Positions 1-7,944 are shown, numbered from the stretch's first letter. The stretch is DNA of 13,775 nucleotides from an uncultured Clostridia bacterium (GCA_949289625.1 CASEPH010000476.1:1-13775); one strand, 5' to 3'. Numbers and translations: made by a program. The notes: generated from the sequence alone by a model not told the origin.

Positions 1-1
1 C

Positions 2-250
2 ATCATCGACAATCTGACGGAGGAGGAACTGGAGGAATTTGAAGATGCCGAGGCCTATGCCACCATCACCATCAACCTGGATGAGGATGAGAGCCATACC
101 CTGGAGCTCATTCGTATGACCGACCGGAAATACGCCATGCGGTTGGACGGTGTGATGGAGTACTACTGCTATAAGAAGAACCTCACCAGCCTGATGGATT
201 CCATTGGCTATGTCCAGGCTGGAGATGAGCTGGACTTCAGCTTTGACTAA
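2..250 (+). CDS. C-terminal 82 residues of an unidentified protein (5' end outside window)
   Basis: An open frame enters from the left edge (codon phase starting at base 2) and stops at TAA 248-250. The visible residues start with an acidic stretch (IIDNLTEEELEEFEDAE), then a probable beta strand (ATITINL), then a segment rich in charged and aromatic residues containing YAMRLDGVMEYYCYKKNL, and end DELDFSFD. A strand followed by a short 'Y-x-R-L-D-G ... Y' segment near the terminus loosely recalls the end of DUF4340-type extracellular domains, which often sit beside ABC transporter genes. I cannot confirm that from 82 residues, so the family call is open. No membrane segment is visible in this part. 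A strong hairpin terminator follows 10 nt after the stop, so this is the last gene of its transcription unit. Confidence 0.75.
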   Translation: MIDNLTEEELEEFEDAEAYATITINLDEDESHTLELIRMTDRKYAMRLDGVMEYYCYKKNLTSLMDSIGYVQAGDELDFSFD

Positions 251-260
251 TGGGCTTCCG

Positions 261-291
261 ACGTGCTGCCGCATTTGCGGCAGCACGTTTT
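261..291 (+). terminator. Intrinsic terminator after the left-edge gene
   Basis: A perfect 12-bp inverted repeat (ACGTGCTGCCGC at 261-272 and its exact complement at 277-288) surrounds a 4-nt ATTT loop and runs into four T residues (288-291). It lies 10 nt after the stop codon at 250. The U-tract is short but the stem is long and G+C-rich, so termination should be good. Confidence 0.85.
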
Positions 292-303
292 GTCGCTATA
301 TGG

Positions 304-332
304 ATGAAAAAGTCCGTATTATATGCTATAAT
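304..332 (+). promoter_or_regulatory. Probable sigma-A promoter, extended -10, for the aldo/keto reductase gene
   Basis: A perfect -10 box TATAAT (327-332) is preceded by TGC, giving the extended -10 form TGCTATAAT. A weak -35 candidate, ATGAAA (304-309), sits at 17 bp spacing, so recognition would depend mostly on the extended -10. The predicted start near 339 gives a leader of about 60 nt before the preferred GTG start at 401. Confidence 0.65.
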
Positions 333-387
333 GACGGCGACTGAGGCGAACTGGTATCGCATTACAGGAACATTTTTTGAAATCTAC

Positions 388-392
388 GGGAG
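388..392 (+). promoter_or_regulatory. Ribosome binding site favouring GTG 401 over TTG 377
   Basis: GGGAG at 388-392 lies 8 nt before GTG 401. An alternative AGGA (366-369) lies 7 nt before TTG 377, which would add eight residues. The GTG start gives an N-terminus reading VKKLGFGCMRLP (first residue initiator Met), typical of this reductase family, so it is preferred. Confidence 0.55.
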
Positions 393-400
393 TGGTAAAG

Positions 401-1522
401 GTGAAGAAACTGGGATTTGGCTGTATGCGGTTGCCCATGGTGGGTGGACCCGATGGAACGGTGGATCAGGATCAGTTCAACCGGATGGTGGACCTGTATT
501 TGCAGTCCGGGTTCTGCTATTTTGATACGGCCCATGTGTATCTGGGAGGCCAGAGCGAGGTGGCGCTGCGGGAGGGGCTGGTGAAGCGGTATCCCCGGGA
601 AAGCTTTCTTCTGACGGATAAGCTTTCTGGCAGCTGTTTTCAGTCAGAAGAGGAGATCGAACCGCTGTTTCAGAAGCAGCTGGAGGCCACGGGGACAGAC
701 TATTTTGACTACTATCTGATGCACTCCCTGTCGGCGGAGGTCTATCAGAAATTCCTGCAGTGCGATGCGTTTTCCGTGGTGGCCCGGCTGAAGGCGGAGG
801 GGAAGATCCGGCATATGGGAATCTCCTTCCACGATAAACCGGAGGTGCTGGAGAAGATCCTTTCAGAACAGCCGGAGATCGAGGTGGTGCAGATTCAGCT
901 AAACTATCTGGACTATGACAGCCCCAGCATCGAAAGTGGAGCGGTCTATGAGGTGTGCCGGAAATATAACAAGCCCGTGTTTGTGATGGAGCCGGTGAAG
1001 GGCGGAGGTCTCAGCGACATTCCGGAGGAGGCTGTCCAGGTCTTTGCAGGGTTGGGGGGAGGATCTCCGGCCAGCTATGCCATCCGCTATGCGGCTTCCT
1101 TTGAAGGGGTGGAGATGGTCCTCAGCGGCATGAGCACCTATGAACAGATGGTGGACAATGTGGCGTATATGCAGGACTTTGTGCCGCTGGAAGAGAAAGA
1201 ATATGATGCCATTGCCCAGGTTCGTGAGATTTTAAAGCGGCAGAATGCGGTTCCCTGTACCGCCTGCCGGTACTGTGTGGCGGGCTGCCCCCAAAATATT
1301 CTGATTCCGGACCTGTTTGCCTGTCTCAACACCAAGCGGCGGTATCAGGACTGGGGCAGCGACTTTTACTACGGCGTCCATACCAAGGACCACGGAAAAG
1401 CTTCGGACTGCATCGGATGCCGGCAGTGCGAGAGCATCTGTCCCCAGCACCTGCCCGTTACCGAGCTGCTGCGGGAGGTGGCGGAGGCCTTTGAAACGCC
1501 CAAGGAGACGGCGGCAAAATAA
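401..1522 (+). CDS. Aldo/keto reductase with C-terminal double [4Fe-4S] ferredoxin-like domain
   Basis: This predicted cytoplasmic oxidoreductase has 373 residues from GTG 401. Residues 1-275 form the aldo/keto reductase barrel. The N-terminal strand is KKLGFGCMRLP, and the usual catalytic tetrad is visible as Asp42 and Tyr47 (FDTAHVY), Lys74 (LLTDKLSG) and His108 (YYLMHSL). The C-terminus carries two cysteine clusters of the form C-x2-C-x2-C-x3-C-P: Cys286/289/292/296 and Cys337/340/343/347. This is the arrangement that binds two [4Fe-4S] clusters in the COG1453-type reductases common in strict anaerobes. The family probably reduces an unknown carbonyl, with the clusters passing electrons; the substrate cannot be read from sequence. 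The gene is monocistronic, with its own promoter (304-332) and terminator (1531-1560). TTG 377 is the alternative start, giving 381 residues. The family call is confident and the physiological role is unknown. Confidence 0.92.
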   Translation: MKKLGFGCMRLPMVGGPDGTVDQDQFNRMVDLYLQSGFCYFDTAHVYLGGQSEVALREGLVKRYPRESFLLTDKLSGSCFQSEEEIEPLFQKQLEATGTDYFDYYLMHSLSAEVYQKFLQCDAFSVVARLKAEGKIRHMGISFHDKPEVLEKILSEQPEIEVVQIQLNYLDYDSPSIESGAVYEVCRKYNKPVFVMEPVKGGGLSDIPEEAVQVFAGLGGGSPASYAIRYAASFEGVEMVLSGMSTYEQMVDNVAYMQDFVPLEEKEYDAIAQVREILKRQNAVPCTACRYCVAGCPQNILIPDLFACLNTKRRYQDWGSDFYYGVHTKDHGKASDCIGCRQCESICPQHLPVTELLREVAEAFETPKETAAK

Positions 1523-1530
1523 GCTGGTTG

Positions 1531-1560
1531 GGGTTCCGGTCAAAATGGCCGGAACCCTTT
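1531..1560 (+). terminator. Intrinsic terminator after the aldo/keto reductase gene
   Basis: GGGTTCCGG (1531-1539) pairs exactly with CCGGAACCC (1549-1557). The stem can extend inward by T-G, C-G and A-T pairs to an AAA loop. It is followed by TTT then CTGCG, so the U-tract is poor. It lies 8 nt after the stop codon and about 30 nt upstream of the next promoter. Confidence 0.7.
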
Positions 1561-1588
1561 CTGCGTCAGGGATTCCAGGGGACATCGG

Positions 1589-1617
1589 TTGACTTTCTGG
1601 AGGCTGTGGGGTATAAT
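1589..1617 (+). promoter_or_regulatory. Near-consensus sigma-A promoter for the topoisomerase operon
   Basis: The -35 TTGACT (1589-1594) and a perfect -10 TATAAT (1612-1617) are separated by 17 bp. The predicted transcription start near 1624 gives a leader of about 49 nt. This is one of the two best promoters in the window, with the one before metY, and probably drives the four genes up to the terminator at 7945-7981. The leader contains two tiny reading frames (ATG-CCT-TGA at 1638 and ATG-ATG-TGA at 1655) without clear ribosome binding sites. Confidence 0.85.
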
Positions 1618-1672
1618 ATAAAATATATTGGACAATTATGCCTTGAATTCCGTAATGATGTGAGGGAACTTG

Positions 1673-3661
1673 ATGAAGAAACAGGAAACCTATGGAAACG
1701 AGAGTATCACCTCGTTGAAGGGAGCGGAGCGTGTACGGTCGCGCCCCGCGGTTATTTTTGGCTCTGACGGACTAGAGGGCTGTGAACACGCGGTGTTCGA
1801 GATCCTCTCCAACGCCATCGACGAGGCTCGGGAGGGGTATGGCGATACCATCATCGTCACCCGCTACCTGGATCACTCCATCGAGGTGGAGGACTTTGGC
1901 CGGGGCTGTCCTGTGGACTGGAACGAGGGAGAGCAGCGGTATAACTGGGAACTGGTGTTTTGCGAGCTGTACGCGGGCGGAAAATATGCCAATAACGAAG
2001 GGGAGAGCTATGAGTATTCTCTGGGACTCAATGGCCTTGGCGCCTGTGCTACCCAGTATGCCTCGTCCTATTTTGACGCGGTGATCCGCCGGGACGGGAA
2101 AAAATATGTGCTGCATTTTGAAAAGGGCGAAAATATCGGCGGGTTAAAGACGGAGAAGCTGGACCGGAAACAGACAGGCTCCTGCTTCCGGTGGCTGCCG
2201 GACCTGGACGTGTTTACGGACATCCGGGTGCCCCTGGAATACTATCAGGATATCTTAAAGCGTCAGGCGGTGGTTAATGCCGGGGTCACCTTCCGGCTGC
2301 GAAACGAGACGGCCCCTGGCAAATTCGACACCCAGGATTTCTGCTATCAGAACGGCGTTTTGGACTACGTGACGGAACTGGCGGAGGACAATGCCATGAC
2401 CATGCCCCAGTTCTGGGAGGCGGAACGGAAGGGCCGGGATCGGGAGGACAAGCCCGAATATAAGGTGAAGATCTCAGCGGCGGTTTGCTTTTCCAATAGC
2501 GTCAACCGGATCGAGTATTATCACAACTCCTCCTGGCTGGAGCACGGCGGCGCCCCGGAAAAGGCGGCCAAGACCGGTTTCGTCTATGCCATCGACAGCT
2601 ATATCAAGCAGGCGGGGAAATATTCCAAGAACGAGAGCAAGATCACATTTCAGGACGTGGCGGACTGCCTGATTCTGGTGACAAACTGCTTCTCCACCCA
2701 GACCAGCTACGAGAATCAGACCAAGAAGGCCATCAACAATAAGTTTATCCAGGAGGCCATGACGGAGTTTTTCAAGTCCCGGCTTCAGGTGTATTTTATC
2801 GAAAACAAGCAGGAAGCGGACCGAATCGTGGACCAAGTGCTGGTGAATAAGCGGTCCCGGGAGACGGCGGAAAAGGCCCGGCTCAATATCAAGAAAAAGC
2901 TGACGGGCACCATGGACATCTCCAACCGGGTCCAGAAGTTTGTGGACTGCCGCAGCCGGGACGCGGCCCAGCGGGAACTCTACATCGTGGAGGGCGACTC
3001 GGCATTGGGCAGCGTCAAGCTGAGCCGAGATGCGGAATTTCAGGGGATCATGCCGGTTCGGGGCAAAATCCTCAACTGCCTGAAGGCGGACTATGCCCGC
3101 ATTTTCAAAAGCGAGATCATCACGGATCTCATCAAGGTCCTGGGCTGCGGGGTGGAGATCACCGGCGGCAAAAAGGCCAAGGATTTGAGCTCCTTTGATC
3201 TTGCGTCCCTGCGGTGGAACAAGGTCATCATCTGTACCGACGCCGACGTGGACGGTTTTCAGATTCGTACCTTGATTTTGACCATGCTCTACAGGCTGGT
3301 ACCCACGTTGATCCAGGAGGGCTATGTATTTATTGCAGAATCGCCCCTCTTTGAGATCAATTGCAAGGAAAAGACTTGGTTTGCCTACTCCAACAAGGAG
3401 AAGGATGATATTGTGGCGGAAATCGGTCCCGGAAAGAAGATCTCCATCCAGCGGTCCAAGGGCCTGGGTGAGAACGACCCGGAGATGATGTGGCTGACCA
3501 CCATGAATCCCGCCACTCGGCGTCTCATCAAAGTGATGCCCGAGGATGCAGAGGCCACAGCACGAATGTTTGAGCTGCTGGAGGGCGATAATCTCCAGGG
3601 CCGGAAGGAGCATATTGCGGACAACGGCTATAAGTTCCTGGAGTTGGCAGATATTTCGTAA
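1673..3661 (+). CDS. parE: Type IIA topoisomerase ATPase subunit, ParE/GyrB-like (divergent)
   Basis: This 662-residue protein is the ATP-hydrolysing subunit of a DNA topoisomerase, pairing with the downstream gene product. The GHKL ATPase domain (about 1-220) keeps Glu43 and Asn47 (HAVFEILSNAIDEA), the DFGRG loop, and a glycine loop reading GLNGLGA instead of the usual GLHGVGA. A transducer domain (about 230-400) includes the QTK-loop lysine (YENQTKKAINNKF). The TOPRIM domain has the metal-binding Glu440 (IVEGDSALGS) and Asp523/525/527 (TDADVDGFQI), followed by RSKGLGENDPEMMW near the C-terminus. The length fits ParE and the longer GyrB forms without a large insertion. Two further substitutions stand out: Leu for the usual second Gly of EGDSAGGS, and Gln530 where a His normally follows DVDG. 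ATG 1673 is chosen over TTG 1670 because AGGGA (1663-1667) is better spaced to it. It is the first gene of its operon. ParE rather than GyrB is inferred from divergence and from the partner subunit. Confidence 0.88.
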   Translation: MKKQETYGNESITSLKGAERVRSRPAVIFGSDGLEGCEHAVFEILSNAIDEAREGYGDTIIVTRYLDHSIEVEDFGRGCPVDWNEGEQRYNWELVFCELYAGGKYANNEGESYEYSLGLNGLGACATQYASSYFDAVIRRDGKKYVLHFEKGENIGGLKTEKLDRKQTGSCFRWLPDLDVFTDIRVPLEYYQDILKRQAVVNAGVTFRLRNETAPGKFDTQDFCYQNGVLDYVTELAEDNAMTMPQFWEAERKGRDREDKPEYKVKISAAVCFSNSVNRIEYYHNSSWLEHGGAPEKAAKTGFVYAIDSYIKQAGKYSKNESKITFQDVADCLILVTNCFSTQTSYENQTKKAINNKFIQEAMTEFFKSRLQVYFIENKQEADRIVDQVLVNKRSRETAEKARLNIKKKLTGTMDISNRVQKFVDCRSRDAAQRELYIVEGDSALGSVKLSRDAEFQGIMPVRGKILNCLKADYARIFKSEIITDLIKVLGCGVEITGGKKAKDLSSFDLASLRWNKVIICTDADVDGFQIRTLILTMLYRLVPTLIQEGYVFIAESPLFEINCKEKTWFAYSNKEKDDIVAEIGPGKKISIQRSKGLGENDPEMMWLTTMNPATRRLIKVMPEDAEATARMFELLEGDNLQGRKEHIADNGYKFLELADIS

Positions 3662-3676
3662 GAAGGATGGATACCA

Positions 3677-5914
3677 ATGGCAAAGAAAAAAGCCACGGAA
3701 ACGGATAAACACAAGGACAATCCCAATGTGATGGGTCTGCGGGCTGAGGTGGTGGAGCAGCCCATTACCGAAACCCTGGAAGTCAACTTTATGCCCTATG
3801 CCATGAGCGTTATCATGTCCCGGGCCATTCCGGAAATTGACGGATTCAAGCCCTCTCATCGGAAGCTGCTCTATACCATGTACAAGATGGGGCTGCTCTC
3901 TGGGGGACGGACCAAGTCTGCCAACATCGTAGGACAGACCATGCGGCTCAATCCCCACGGCGACTCGGCCATCTATGAGACCATGGTGCGTCTCAGCCGG
4001 GGCTATGAGGCCCTGCTGCATCCCTTTGTGGATTCCAAGGGCAACTTTGGCAAGGCCTATTCCCGGGATATGGCCTACGCTGCCTCCCGGTATACCGAGG
4101 CCAAGCTGGACGGATTCTGCCAGGAGCTGTTCCGGGACATCGACAACGACACGGTGGACTTTGTGGACAACTATGACAGCACCATGAAGGAGCCCGCTTT
4201 GCTGCCCACCACCTTTCCCAATGTGCTGGTGTCGGCCAATACCGGCATCGCCGTAGGTATGGCCAGCAACATTTGCGGCTTCAATCTCCGGGAGGTTTGT
4301 AACGCTGCGGTGGCCCGAATTCGGGACCCCAAGTGCGATCTGAAGGAGTATCTGCTGGCGCCGGATTTCCCATCCGGAGGCGAACTCATCTACAAGGAAG
4401 AGGAGATCAACAGCGTCTATGAGACGGGCCGAGGCGGCATTCGCCTGCGGGCCAAGTGGCGGTATGTGAAAGCGGGAAACCTGATCGAAATCTATGAGAT
4501 TCCCTATACCACCACCACAGAGGCTATTATGGACAAGGTCTCCGAGCTTATCAAGGCCGGCAAGATCAAAGAGATCAACGATATGCGGGATGAGACGGAC
4601 CTCAGCGGACTGCGGCTGACCATTGATTTAAAGCGGGGCGTGGACCCGGATAAGCTTATGGCCAAGCTGATGAAAATGACTACCCTGATGGACAGTTTTC
4701 CCTGCAACTTCAACATCCTCATTGGCGGGTTCCCAAAAGTTATGGGGGTGGGGGAGATTCTGGAGGAGTGGACTGCCTGGCGTACGGAATGCGTTCGGCG
4801 CAGAGTCTACTATACCCTGACCAAGCGGAAGGAAAAGCTGCATTTGCTCCAGGGCCTCCAGAAGATTTTGCTGGATATTGACCGGGCCATCGCCATCATC
4901 CGGGAGACGGAGCTGGAGGAAGAGGTAGTGCCAAACCTGATGATCGGGTTCGGTATCGACCAGGTCCAGGCGGAGTATATCGCGGAGATCAAGCTGCGAA
5001 ACATTAACCGGGAGTATATTCTCAAACGCACCCAGGAAACCACGGATCTGGAACAGGAGATTCAGGACCTGGAGGACACGGTAAATTCCCCACGGCGGAT
5101 CAAATCCATCATCATCAAGGAACTGGAGTCGGTGGCAAAAAAATATGGCAAGGACCGGAAAACCACCATTGTCTACGATGCACCGGAGGAACTGGTGGAG
5201 GAAGACGAGACGCCGGACTATCCTGTGACCATGTTTGTGACCCGGGACGGCTATCTCAAGAAGATTACGCCCCAGAGCCTGCGGATGAGCGGCGAGCAAA
5301 AGCTCAAGGAGGGGGACCGGATCGTATCTACCACCGAGACCACCAACCGGGCGGAAATCTTGGTGTTCACCGATCAGTTCCAGGTCTATAAGGCCACCTT
5401 GTCGGAATTTGAGGACAGCAAGGCCAGCGTACTGGGGGATTATCTACCCACCAAGCTGGGTTTTGACGAAGGGGAAAACGTCACATATGTGTGCCTGCCA
5501 GGGGACTATAGCGGCAATATACTCTTTGCCTTTGAAAACGGCAAAGCAGCCAAGGTGGCGTTGAAGGCCTACGATACTAAATCCAACCGACGGCGGCTCA
5601 CCGGCGCCTATAGCGACAAATCACCGTTGCGGTCGGTGCTTTGCCTGCCGGAGGAAACGGACGTGGTATTTTATTCCACCGACGGTCGTGCACTGATTGT
5701 CAATACAGCGCTTCTTGCAGCCAAAACCACCAGAACCACCATCGGTGTTGCAACAATGACCCTGCGGAAAAAGGCCACCCTGGATCGTGTACAGCGGCTG
5801 GAGGAAACGCCGATCCAAAACATTTCCCGTTATCGGGGCAAAACCATCCCGGGAGCCGGGGCGATTTTAAAAGAAGAAGATTCGGAAGAGCGGCAGCTCT
5901 CCCTAGATATTTAA
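3677..5914 (+). CDS. parC: Type IIA topoisomerase DNA cleavage subunit, ParC/GyrA-like
   Basis: This 745-residue protein is the breakage-reunion subunit partnering the upstream ATPase subunit, from which it is separated by 15 nt. The catalytic tyrosine is Tyr139, preceded by Arg138 (AASRYTEAKL). The quinolone-interacting segment reads NPHGDSAIYE, with Ser97 and Glu101 at the positions of E. coli GyrA Ser83 and Asp87, so the drug-sensitive type of residue is present. The segment before the catalytic tyrosine is unusual (GNFGKAYSRD, against the common GNFGSxDGD). A coiled-coil-rich region (about 370-485) contains the tower and long helices. The C-terminal domain (about 510-720) shows repeated strands of the GyrA/ParC beta-pinwheel type. 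No QRRGGKG-type GyrA box is visible; the nearest basic patch is KSNRRRLTG. Without that box, the enzyme should be a decatenase or relaxase and not a supercoiling gyrase; that is inference from family knowledge. AGAAGG (3661-3666) lies 10 nt before the ATG. Confidence 0.9.
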   Translation: MAKKKATETDKHKDNPNVMGLRAEVVEQPITETLEVNFMPYAMSVIMSRAIPEIDGFKPSHRKLLYTMYKMGLLSGGRTKSANIVGQTMRLNPHGDSAIYETMVRLSRGYEALLHPFVDSKGNFGKAYSRDMAYAASRYTEAKLDGFCQELFRDIDNDTVDFVDNYDSTMKEPALLPTTFPNVLVSANTGIAVGMASNICGFNLREVCNAAVARIRDPKCDLKEYLLAPDFPSGGELIYKEEEINSVYETGRGGIRLRAKWRYVKAGNLIEIYEIPYTTTTEAIMDKVSELIKAGKIKEINDMRDETDLSGLRLTIDLKRGVDPDKLMAKLMKMTTLMDSFPCNFNILIGGFPKVMGVGEILEEWTAWRTECVRRRVYYTLTKRKEKLHLLQGLQKILLDIDRAIAIIRETELEEEVVPNLMIGFGIDQVQAEYIAEIKLRNINREYILKRTQETTDLEQEIQDLEDTVNSPRRIKSIIIKELESVAKKYGKDRKTTIVYDAPEELVEEDETPDYPVTMFVTRDGYLKKITPQSLRMSGEQKLKEGDRIVSTTETTNRAEILVFTDQFQVYKATLSEFEDSKASVLGDYLPTKLGFDEGENVTYVCLPGDYSGNILFAFENGKAAKVALKAYDTKSNRRRLTGAYSDKSPLRSVLCLPEETDVVFYSTDGRALIVNTALLAAKTTRTTIGVATMTLRKKATLDRVQRLEETPIQNISRYRGKTIPGAGAILKEEDSEERQLSLDI

Positions 5915-5926
5915 GAAGGTGAGGAT

Positions 5927-6793
5927 GTGAAGCATAGAATTCTGCCCATACTGAAAAACCTGTTCTGGATCACCTTTGGGTCGGCTGTGTTTGCCTTGGG
6001 CTTTGACCTGTTCCTGGTGCCAAATCAGATCGGTGCCGGCGGTATTTCGGGACTAGCTATGGTGGTCAACGCCTTTGTTCCGGTGATTACGGTGGGCGCG
6101 TTTTCCGTGGTAATTAACATTCCGCTGTTTTTGGCGGGATACCGGTTTGTGGGGAGAAAGTTTTTTTGGGGCTCCCTGGCAGGAATGCTAATTTCATCTC
6201 TGCTCATTGACCTGTTTACCATGATCCCTGTTATTCCCACGGAGCCGCTGTTAGGAGCTATTTTTGGCGGCCTGTTTGCCGGTGTGGGCTGCGGTGTGGT
6301 GTTTATGCAGGGAGCCTCCACTGGAGGTGTGGATATTGCAGCACGGCTGCTGAAGTATAAGCTCAAGAACCTGTCCATCGGGAAGCTGATGCTGCTGGTG
6401 GACATGAGCATCGCGGTGATTACCGGCATTGCCTTCCGGGATATCAACAAGGTGCTCTACTGCGTGGTGGCCCTGTTTGTCAGTTCTGAGGCCCTGGATG
6501 CTGTGGTGTATCGTTTTGACTATTCCTATGTGGCCATGATCATCACCGATCAGGACGAGGCGGTCCGGGATGCCATTGACCGGCAGCTGGATCGGGGCTG
6601 TACTTATCTCAAGGGGGAAGGCGCTTATACAGGACAGTCGAAAAATGTGATCTACTGCGCCATCAAGCGGCAGCAAGTGGCGGAGCTGAAGGAACTGGTC
6701 ATGGGAATTGATCCACGGGCTTTCATGGTGCTTCAGGAGGCCCATCAGGTGCTGGGCGAGGGGTTTGAACGGTATTCCAGACACAGGCTGTGA
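5927..6793 (+). CDS. YitT/DUF2179-family multi-pass membrane protein
   Basis: This 288-residue integral membrane protein has about five hydrophobic segments in residues 12-190 (roughly 12-31, 51-70, 80-98, 107-127 and 155-190). A soluble C-terminal DUF2179 domain follows (about 200-283). Family hallmarks are visible: PNQIGAGGISGLA in the first loop, GASTGGVDIAA after the fourth segment, and in the C-terminal domain GAYTGQSKNVIYC and IDPRAFMVLQ ending VLGEGF. The YitT family is widespread in Firmicutes, and its transported substrate or signal is not established; the C-terminal domain has a PII-like fold and may bind a small ligand. The GTG start is supported by AGAAGG (5914-5919) at 7 nt spacing. 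It begins 12 nt after the topoisomerase A-subunit stop, so it is probably co-transcribed. No functional link to the topoisomerase is evident beyond position. Confidence 0.9.
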   Translation: MKHRILPILKNLFWITFGSAVFALGFDLFLVPNQIGAGGISGLAMVVNAFVPVITVGAFSVVINIPLFLAGYRFVGRKFFWGSLAGMLISSLLIDLFTMIPVIPTEPLLGAIFGGLFAGVGCGVVFMQGASTGGVDIAARLLKYKLKNLSIGKLMLLVDMSIAVITGIAFRDINKVLYCVVALFVSSEALDAVVYRFDYSYVAMIITDQDEAVRDAIDRQLDRGCTYLKGEGAYTGQSKNVIYCAIKRQQVAELKELVMGIDPRAFMVLQEAHQVLGEGFERYSRHRL

Positions 6794-6800
6794 AAGGAGG
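6794..6800 (+). promoter_or_regulatory. Strong ribosome binding site fixing TTG 6807 as start
   Basis: AAGGAGG (6794-6800) is a full anti-Shine-Dalgarno match, 6 nt before TTG 6807. The same frame is open back to 6708 inside the preceding gene, but only this TTG yields a proper lipoprotein signal peptide. The longer N-terminus is therefore rejected. Confidence 0.85.
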
Positions 6801-6806
6801 AGCAAG

Positions 6807-7940
6807 TTGAAACGGTTGGTCCTTTGTACACTGCTGCTGACGCTGCTGTGCGGCTGCGGATTCCTGCGGGAGAAATCCTATGTGGTGGTGGAACCCCATA
6901 ATGAGGACTACGGCATTTCTGTGGATTCGGATGTGCTTACGGTCAACAGCTACCTCAGCCTGAAAAATGCCATCTCCAATATGGTGGAGGATGGCGTGGA
7001 GGAAGGGGTCATTCGGGCGGAATCCTATTCCGGCAATCTGTCTGACGATCTGAGTCAGGCGGTCTACGAGGTTTCCGAGCTTTCTCCACTGGGTGCTTAT
7101 GCGGTGAATACCATGACCTACGACTATTCTCGGATCGTCAGCTATTATGAAATCCATATCAACACCACATATAAGCGGACCAAGGAAGAGATCCGTTCTA
7201 TCGACTATGTGACAGATGTCGATGCCCTGCGGGGCAAACTGCAGGAGGCCATGGAAACATATGCGCCCAAGCTGGTCCTGCGAATTGGGGACTACAACAC
7301 CTTTGACCTGGAGGCAGAGGTGGAGGAGATCTATTTGGACCACCCGGAGTTTGCGTTGGAACTGCCGGAGGTCTCCATGGAGATTTACCCGGATAACGGG
7401 ATGCAGCGGGTCTTGGAAATCAAGTTTACCTATACCCACAGTGCTCAGGAGTTGATGGATTATCAGGAGGAGTTGATGGAGCAACTGGAACAGCTGTCCC
7501 TGATCTACGGCAGTTCCAATGCGGAGTATACCAACGCCAGGAGATTCTATAACCGACTGGGACGGGATGCGGTGTTGGACCCGTTGCGGGATGACAGCAG
7601 TTCGATGGCCAACAGCGCCTATGGCGCGCTGGTGGAGGGACATGCCACCAGCTATGGATTTGCCCAGGCATATCGGCTGCTGCTGGAGTCCTGTGAAATA
7701 CCCTGTCAGCTCATCAGCGGACAGAAAAACGGAATGGCCCAATATTGGTGCCTGATCGAAATAGAGGGATCTGCTTTTTATGTAGATCCGTCCAATGCCG
7801 CTGGCGGACAGAACCAGGATGATTTTCTTATGGGGAATGCAGAGCTGGATGAGGGCGGATACTATATGTGGAATGCGGAGGATTATCCGGTGGTGGAACT
7901 GCCGGACTATCTCAAATCTGCATCTGATGCGGAAGCATAG
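6807..7940 (+). CDS. Lipoprotein with degenerate transglutaminase-like domain
   Basis: This 377-residue predicted lipoprotein would be anchored on the outer face of the membrane. The signal peptide MKRLVLCTLLLTLLCGC ends in a lipobox-like LCGC, so lipidation is expected at Cys17. Residues 25-260 are an acidic, mostly helix- and strand-forming region without a family I recognise, including a glutamine/glutamate-rich helix at about 212-232. Residues 268-335 resemble the transglutaminase/papain-like core. However, GHATSYGFAQAY has Ser282 where the catalytic Cys is expected (usual pattern GxCxGYAxAF), and AQYWC has Gln312 where the catalytic His belongs (usual HAWN). The third position, Asp327 in FYVDPS, is kept. 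The domain therefore looks inactive and may bind peptide or peptidoglycan instead of cutting or crosslinking it. It is the last gene of the topoisomerase operon, 13 nt after the YitT-family gene, and a strong terminator follows. Confidence 0.8.
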   Translation: MKRLVLCTLLLTLLCGCGFLREKSYVVVEPHNEDYGISVDSDVLTVNSYLSLKNAISNMVEDGVEEGVIRAESYSGNLSDDLSQAVYEVSELSPLGAYAVNTMTYDYSRIVSYYEIHINTTYKRTKEEIRSIDYVTDVDALRGKLQEAMETYAPKLVLRIGDYNTFDLEAEVEEIYLDHPEFALELPEVSMEIYPDNGMQRVLEIKFTYTHSAQELMDYQEELMEQLEQLSLIYGSSNAEYTNARRFYNRLGRDAVLDPLRDDSSSMANSAYGALVEGHATSYGFAQAYRLLLESCEIPCQLISGQKNGMAQYWCLIEIEGSAFYVDPSNAAGGQNQDDFLMGNAELDEGGYYMWNAEDYPVVELPDYLKSASDAEA

Positions 7941-7944
7941 AATG

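Noticed and set aside
1638..1663. Two tiny upstream reading frames in the topoisomerase leader
   Set aside because: They are two codons long, lack ribosome binding sites and show no leader-peptide composition. Chance occurrence is likely.
2474..4021. A 515-codon open frame on the minus strand across the two topoisomerase genes
   Set aside because: It is antisense to clearly homologous coding sequence, its protein has no recognisable motif, and it crosses the end of one gene and the start of the next. The codon bias of G+C-rich genes commonly opens the opposite strand.
6708..6806. Longer start of the lipoprotein frame inside the YitT-family gene
   Set aside because: It would bury the lipoprotein signal peptide and ignore the full AAGGAGG site placed 6 nt before TTG 6807.
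6723..7742. A 339-codon minus-strand open frame opposite the lipoprotein gene
   Set aside because: Its translation is low in recognisable structure and lies opposite a gene with a clear signal peptide and strong ribosome binding site. It is a shadow frame.
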